Below, one piece after another: positions 6,272-7,346 of a stretch of 7,346 bases of DNA. The position numbers and the translations under genes were made by a program. The notes under the pieces were generated by a model, which was not told the DNA's origin, did not search any database, and worked only from the letters and a program-made list of their open reading frames with translations. The stretch covers positions 1-7,346 of the forward strand of contig CANCCE010000138.1 of assembly GCA_947374505.1 (NCBI GenBank). The letters are read 5' to 3'. The DNA is from Comamonadaceae bacterium (GTDB taxonomy: Bacteria; Pseudomonadota; Gammaproteobacteria; Burkholderiales; Burkholderiaceae_C). The number at the start of each line of letters is the position of its first letter. Positions within the stretch are counted from its first letter, which is position 1.

Positions 6272-6342
6272 TTGCATGTATCAATCGGCAGGAAGAAGAT
6301 CTGCTCTGTTAAAAAGCCTGAAATAGAAAAGGAAGCCTTCAG

Positions 6343-7095
6343 ATGAGCCGTTCTTACCGCGTGGGACTGATCGTCCCCAGCTCCAACACCACCATGGAAA
6401 CCGAGATTCCAGCCATGCTGCATGCCCGCGAGCTGGTTCTGCCGGAACGCTTTACCTTTCACTCCAGCCGCATGCGCATGAAGGAAGTCACCAAAGCCGA
6501 ACTCGAAGCGATGGACCGCGACTCCGACCGCTGCGCACTGGAACTCTCTGATGCCCGCATGGACACCATGGGCTACGCTTGTCTTGTCGCCATCATGAGC
6601 ATGGGCAAGGGCTACCACCGCGAATCGCAACGCCGGTTGCAAGAAGTCACCGCAGCCAATGGCGGGCCGACCTCCGTCACCACCAGCGCAGGGGCCTTGG
6701 TCGAAGGCTTGCAAGCGCTGGGCGCCAAGCGCGTGTCGATCATTGCGCCTTACATGAAACCGTTGACACGCCTGGTCATTGACTACCTTGAGCATGAAGG
6801 CATTGAAGTCGTGGACAGCATTTCGCTGGAGATCCCGAACAACCTGGAAGTCGGCGCGCGTGACCCGAAAGCGCCGGCCGAGTTGTACAAACAGCTCAAT
6901 CTGAAAGGCGTGGATGCCATCGTGGCGTCGGCCTGCGTGCAGATGCCATCGCTGGCCGCCGTGCCCATGATCGAGCTGGCCAGCGGTCTGCCGGTGGTGT
7001 CTAGCGCGGTCTGCACCACGTGGGCTTTGCTGAAAAATCTCGGCCTTGAGCGCCGCGTGCCCAATGCCGGTACGCTACTCTCCGGCAAGTATTGA
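6343..7095 (+). CDS. maiA: Maleate cis-trans isomerase (maleate isomerase, Asp/Glu racemase superfamily)
   Basis: The 250-aa product has the usual length of maleate isomerases and converts maleate to fumarate in the cytoplasm without cofactor. It opens with a family signature, VGLIVPSSNTTMETEIPAML (7-26), then RFTFHSSRMRM (36-46). The two catalytic cysteines are present: C80 in GYACLVAIM and C198 in SACVQMPS, matching the paired cysteines of characterised enzymes such as Pseudomonas putida Iso/NicE. YHRESQ (91-96), PYMKPLT (136-142) and NLEVG (167-171) also fit. It begins at an ATG with AAGGA 9 bases upstream. It is divergent from a LysR gene and 24 bases before a Bug/TctC binding protein, so the two are probably co-transcribed. 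Maleate isomerase also ends the nicotinate and gentisate-like pathways, but no nicotinate genes are visible. Arylmalonate decarboxylase is a more distant relative and is unlikely given the high similarity to maleate isomerases. Confidence 0.93.
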   Translation: MSRSYRVGLIVPSSNTTMETEIPAMLHARELVLPERFTFHSSRMRMKEVTKAELEAMDRDSDRCALELSDARMDTMGYACLVAIMSMGKGYHRESQRRLQEVTAANGGPTSVTTSAGALVEGLQALGAKRVSIIAPYMKPLTRLVIDYLEHEGIEVVDSISLEIPNNLEVGARDPKAPAELYKQLNLKGVDAIVASACVQMPSLAAVPMIELASGLPVVSSAVCTTWALLKNLGLERRVPNAGTLLSGKY

Positions 7096-7119
7096 TTGAT
7101 TAATAAAAGCGAGACCACC

Positions 7120-7346
7120 ATGACCCACCAACGCCATTTCATCCGCCAGACCGCTTTGGCCGCCTGCGCCCTGCTGCTCAGCGCTGCTGCCTCTGCACAA
7201 GCCTTCCCCAACAAACCCATCACGCTGGTGGTGCCAAATCCACCGGGCGGCTTTGTCGATGCATCCGCCCGCCTGCTCAGCGAACCGCTGTCGCGCGTGA
7301 TGAACCAGACGGTCATCGTTGACAACAAAGGCGGCGGCAGCGGCAA
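7120..7346 (+). CDS. Bug/TctC-family periplasmic substrate-binding protein, C-terminus cut by window edge
   Basis: From ATG at 7120 the frame stays open to the window end (75 codons), roughly a quarter of a typical 320-aa Bug protein. The signal peptide is clear: basic start, hydrophobic ALAACALLLSAAA, and expected cleavage after ASA at residue 26. The mature N-terminus is canonical for the family: FPNKPITLVVPNPPGG (29-44), then DASARLLSEPLSRVMNQTVIVDNKGGGSG. It is a periplasmic solute receptor, and its position after maiA suggests maleate or a related diacid as ligand (inference). The 24-base gap after maiA (7096-7119) has stop codons in all three frames (with the maiA stop) and no terminator. 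The ribosome-binding sequence is weak (GCGAG). It differs clearly from the atypical family member at 2245-3219, so the two are not a recent duplication. Confidence 0.9.
   Translation, partial: MTHQRHFIRQTALAACALLLSAAASAQAFPNKPITLVVPNPPGGFVDASARLLSEPLSRVMNQTVIVDNKGGGSG

Larger units (their letters stand above)
6231..6342. promoter_or_regulatory. AT-rich divergent control region between LysR regulator and maiA
   Basis: These 112 bases separate the two divergent start codons and are visibly much richer in A and T than the flanking genes, especially from 6231 to 6285. They hold a 10-bp direct repeat (6231-6261), the palindrome ATATCGATAT (6241-6250), a LysR-type dyad (6257-6271) and ATGTAT twice with a 10-base period (6266-6271, 6276-6281). 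The maiA ribosome-binding site AAGGA lies at 6329-6333, 9 bases before its ATG. I could not identify convincing -35/-10 boxes for either gene. Confidence 0.7.

Noticed and set aside
5455..6326. Two long plus-strand frames (225 and 242 codons) opposite the second LysR gene
   Set aside because: Both are antisense to a well-supported LysR protein, overlap each other, and show Ser/Arg/Thr- or Gln/His-rich shadow composition.
6106..6795. 229-codon minus-strand frame spanning the lysR-maiA gap
   Set aside because: It runs through an AT-rich regulatory gap and antisense to maiA, with no recognisable domain or ribosome-binding site. The upstream ATGs come from the GGATGAATC repeat.
7091..7106. ATTGATTGATTA tandem-like run after maiA, considered as a recombination or insertion scar
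   Set aside because: It is only a short low-complexity stretch giving stop codons in all frames. No matching copy, inverted repeat or element end is present.

Overview
This window looks like a C4-dicarboxylate catabolism locus from a GC-rich betaproteobacterium, probably order Burkholderiales and plausibly family Comamonadaceae. That placement is inferred from base composition, the two Bug/TctC-type periplasmic binding proteins (a family greatly expanded in this group) and the general look of the proteins. No rRNA or other taxonomic marker is present. The window is almost fully coding. It has six complete genes and two cut by the window edges, and no gene-free stretch longer than about 112 bases.

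Left block (1-4316, minus strand): a compact four-gene operon read right to left. The order is ttuC (tartrate/D-malate dehydrogenase, decarboxylating), a divergent Bug/TctC-type binding protein, tarD (D(-)-tartrate dehydratase of the enolase superfamily, starting at TTG) and ttuD (glycerate 2-kinase/hydroxypyruvate reductase family, cut by the left edge). The gaps are 23, 56 and 14 bases. Together the enzymes could take D-tartrate to oxaloacetate (TarD). They could also take L- or meso-tartrate to glycerate or hydroxypyruvate (TtuC) and on to 2-phosphoglycerate (TtuD), which would cover all tartrate stereoisomers. A DmlR-like LysR regulator (4390-5325, plus) is divergent from ttuC across a 73-base gap.

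Right block (5328-7346): a second LysR regulator, resembling the CatM/BenM branch, lies on the minus strand. It is divergent from maiA (maleate cis-trans isomerase, maleate to fumarate), which is followed after 24 bases by a second, canonical Bug/TctC binding protein cut by the right edge. The 112-base AT-rich gap between regulator and maiA carries a 10-bp direct repeat with a 21-bp period. It also carries an LTTR-type dyad close to the ATAC-N7-GTAT operator pattern.

The overall layout is two back-to-back modules, each a catabolic transcription unit, a periplasmic binding protein and a divergent LysR regulator. They meet at the tail-to-tail ends of the two regulator genes, which are only 2 bases apart. 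All products feed the TCA cycle or lower glycolysis (fumarate, oxaloacetate, 2-phosphoglycerate). The individual families are known. The less ordinary points are the combination, the atypical first Bug protein, the operator architecture and the convergent regulators. I see no sign of a wholly new system, mobile element, CRISPR array or RNA gene.
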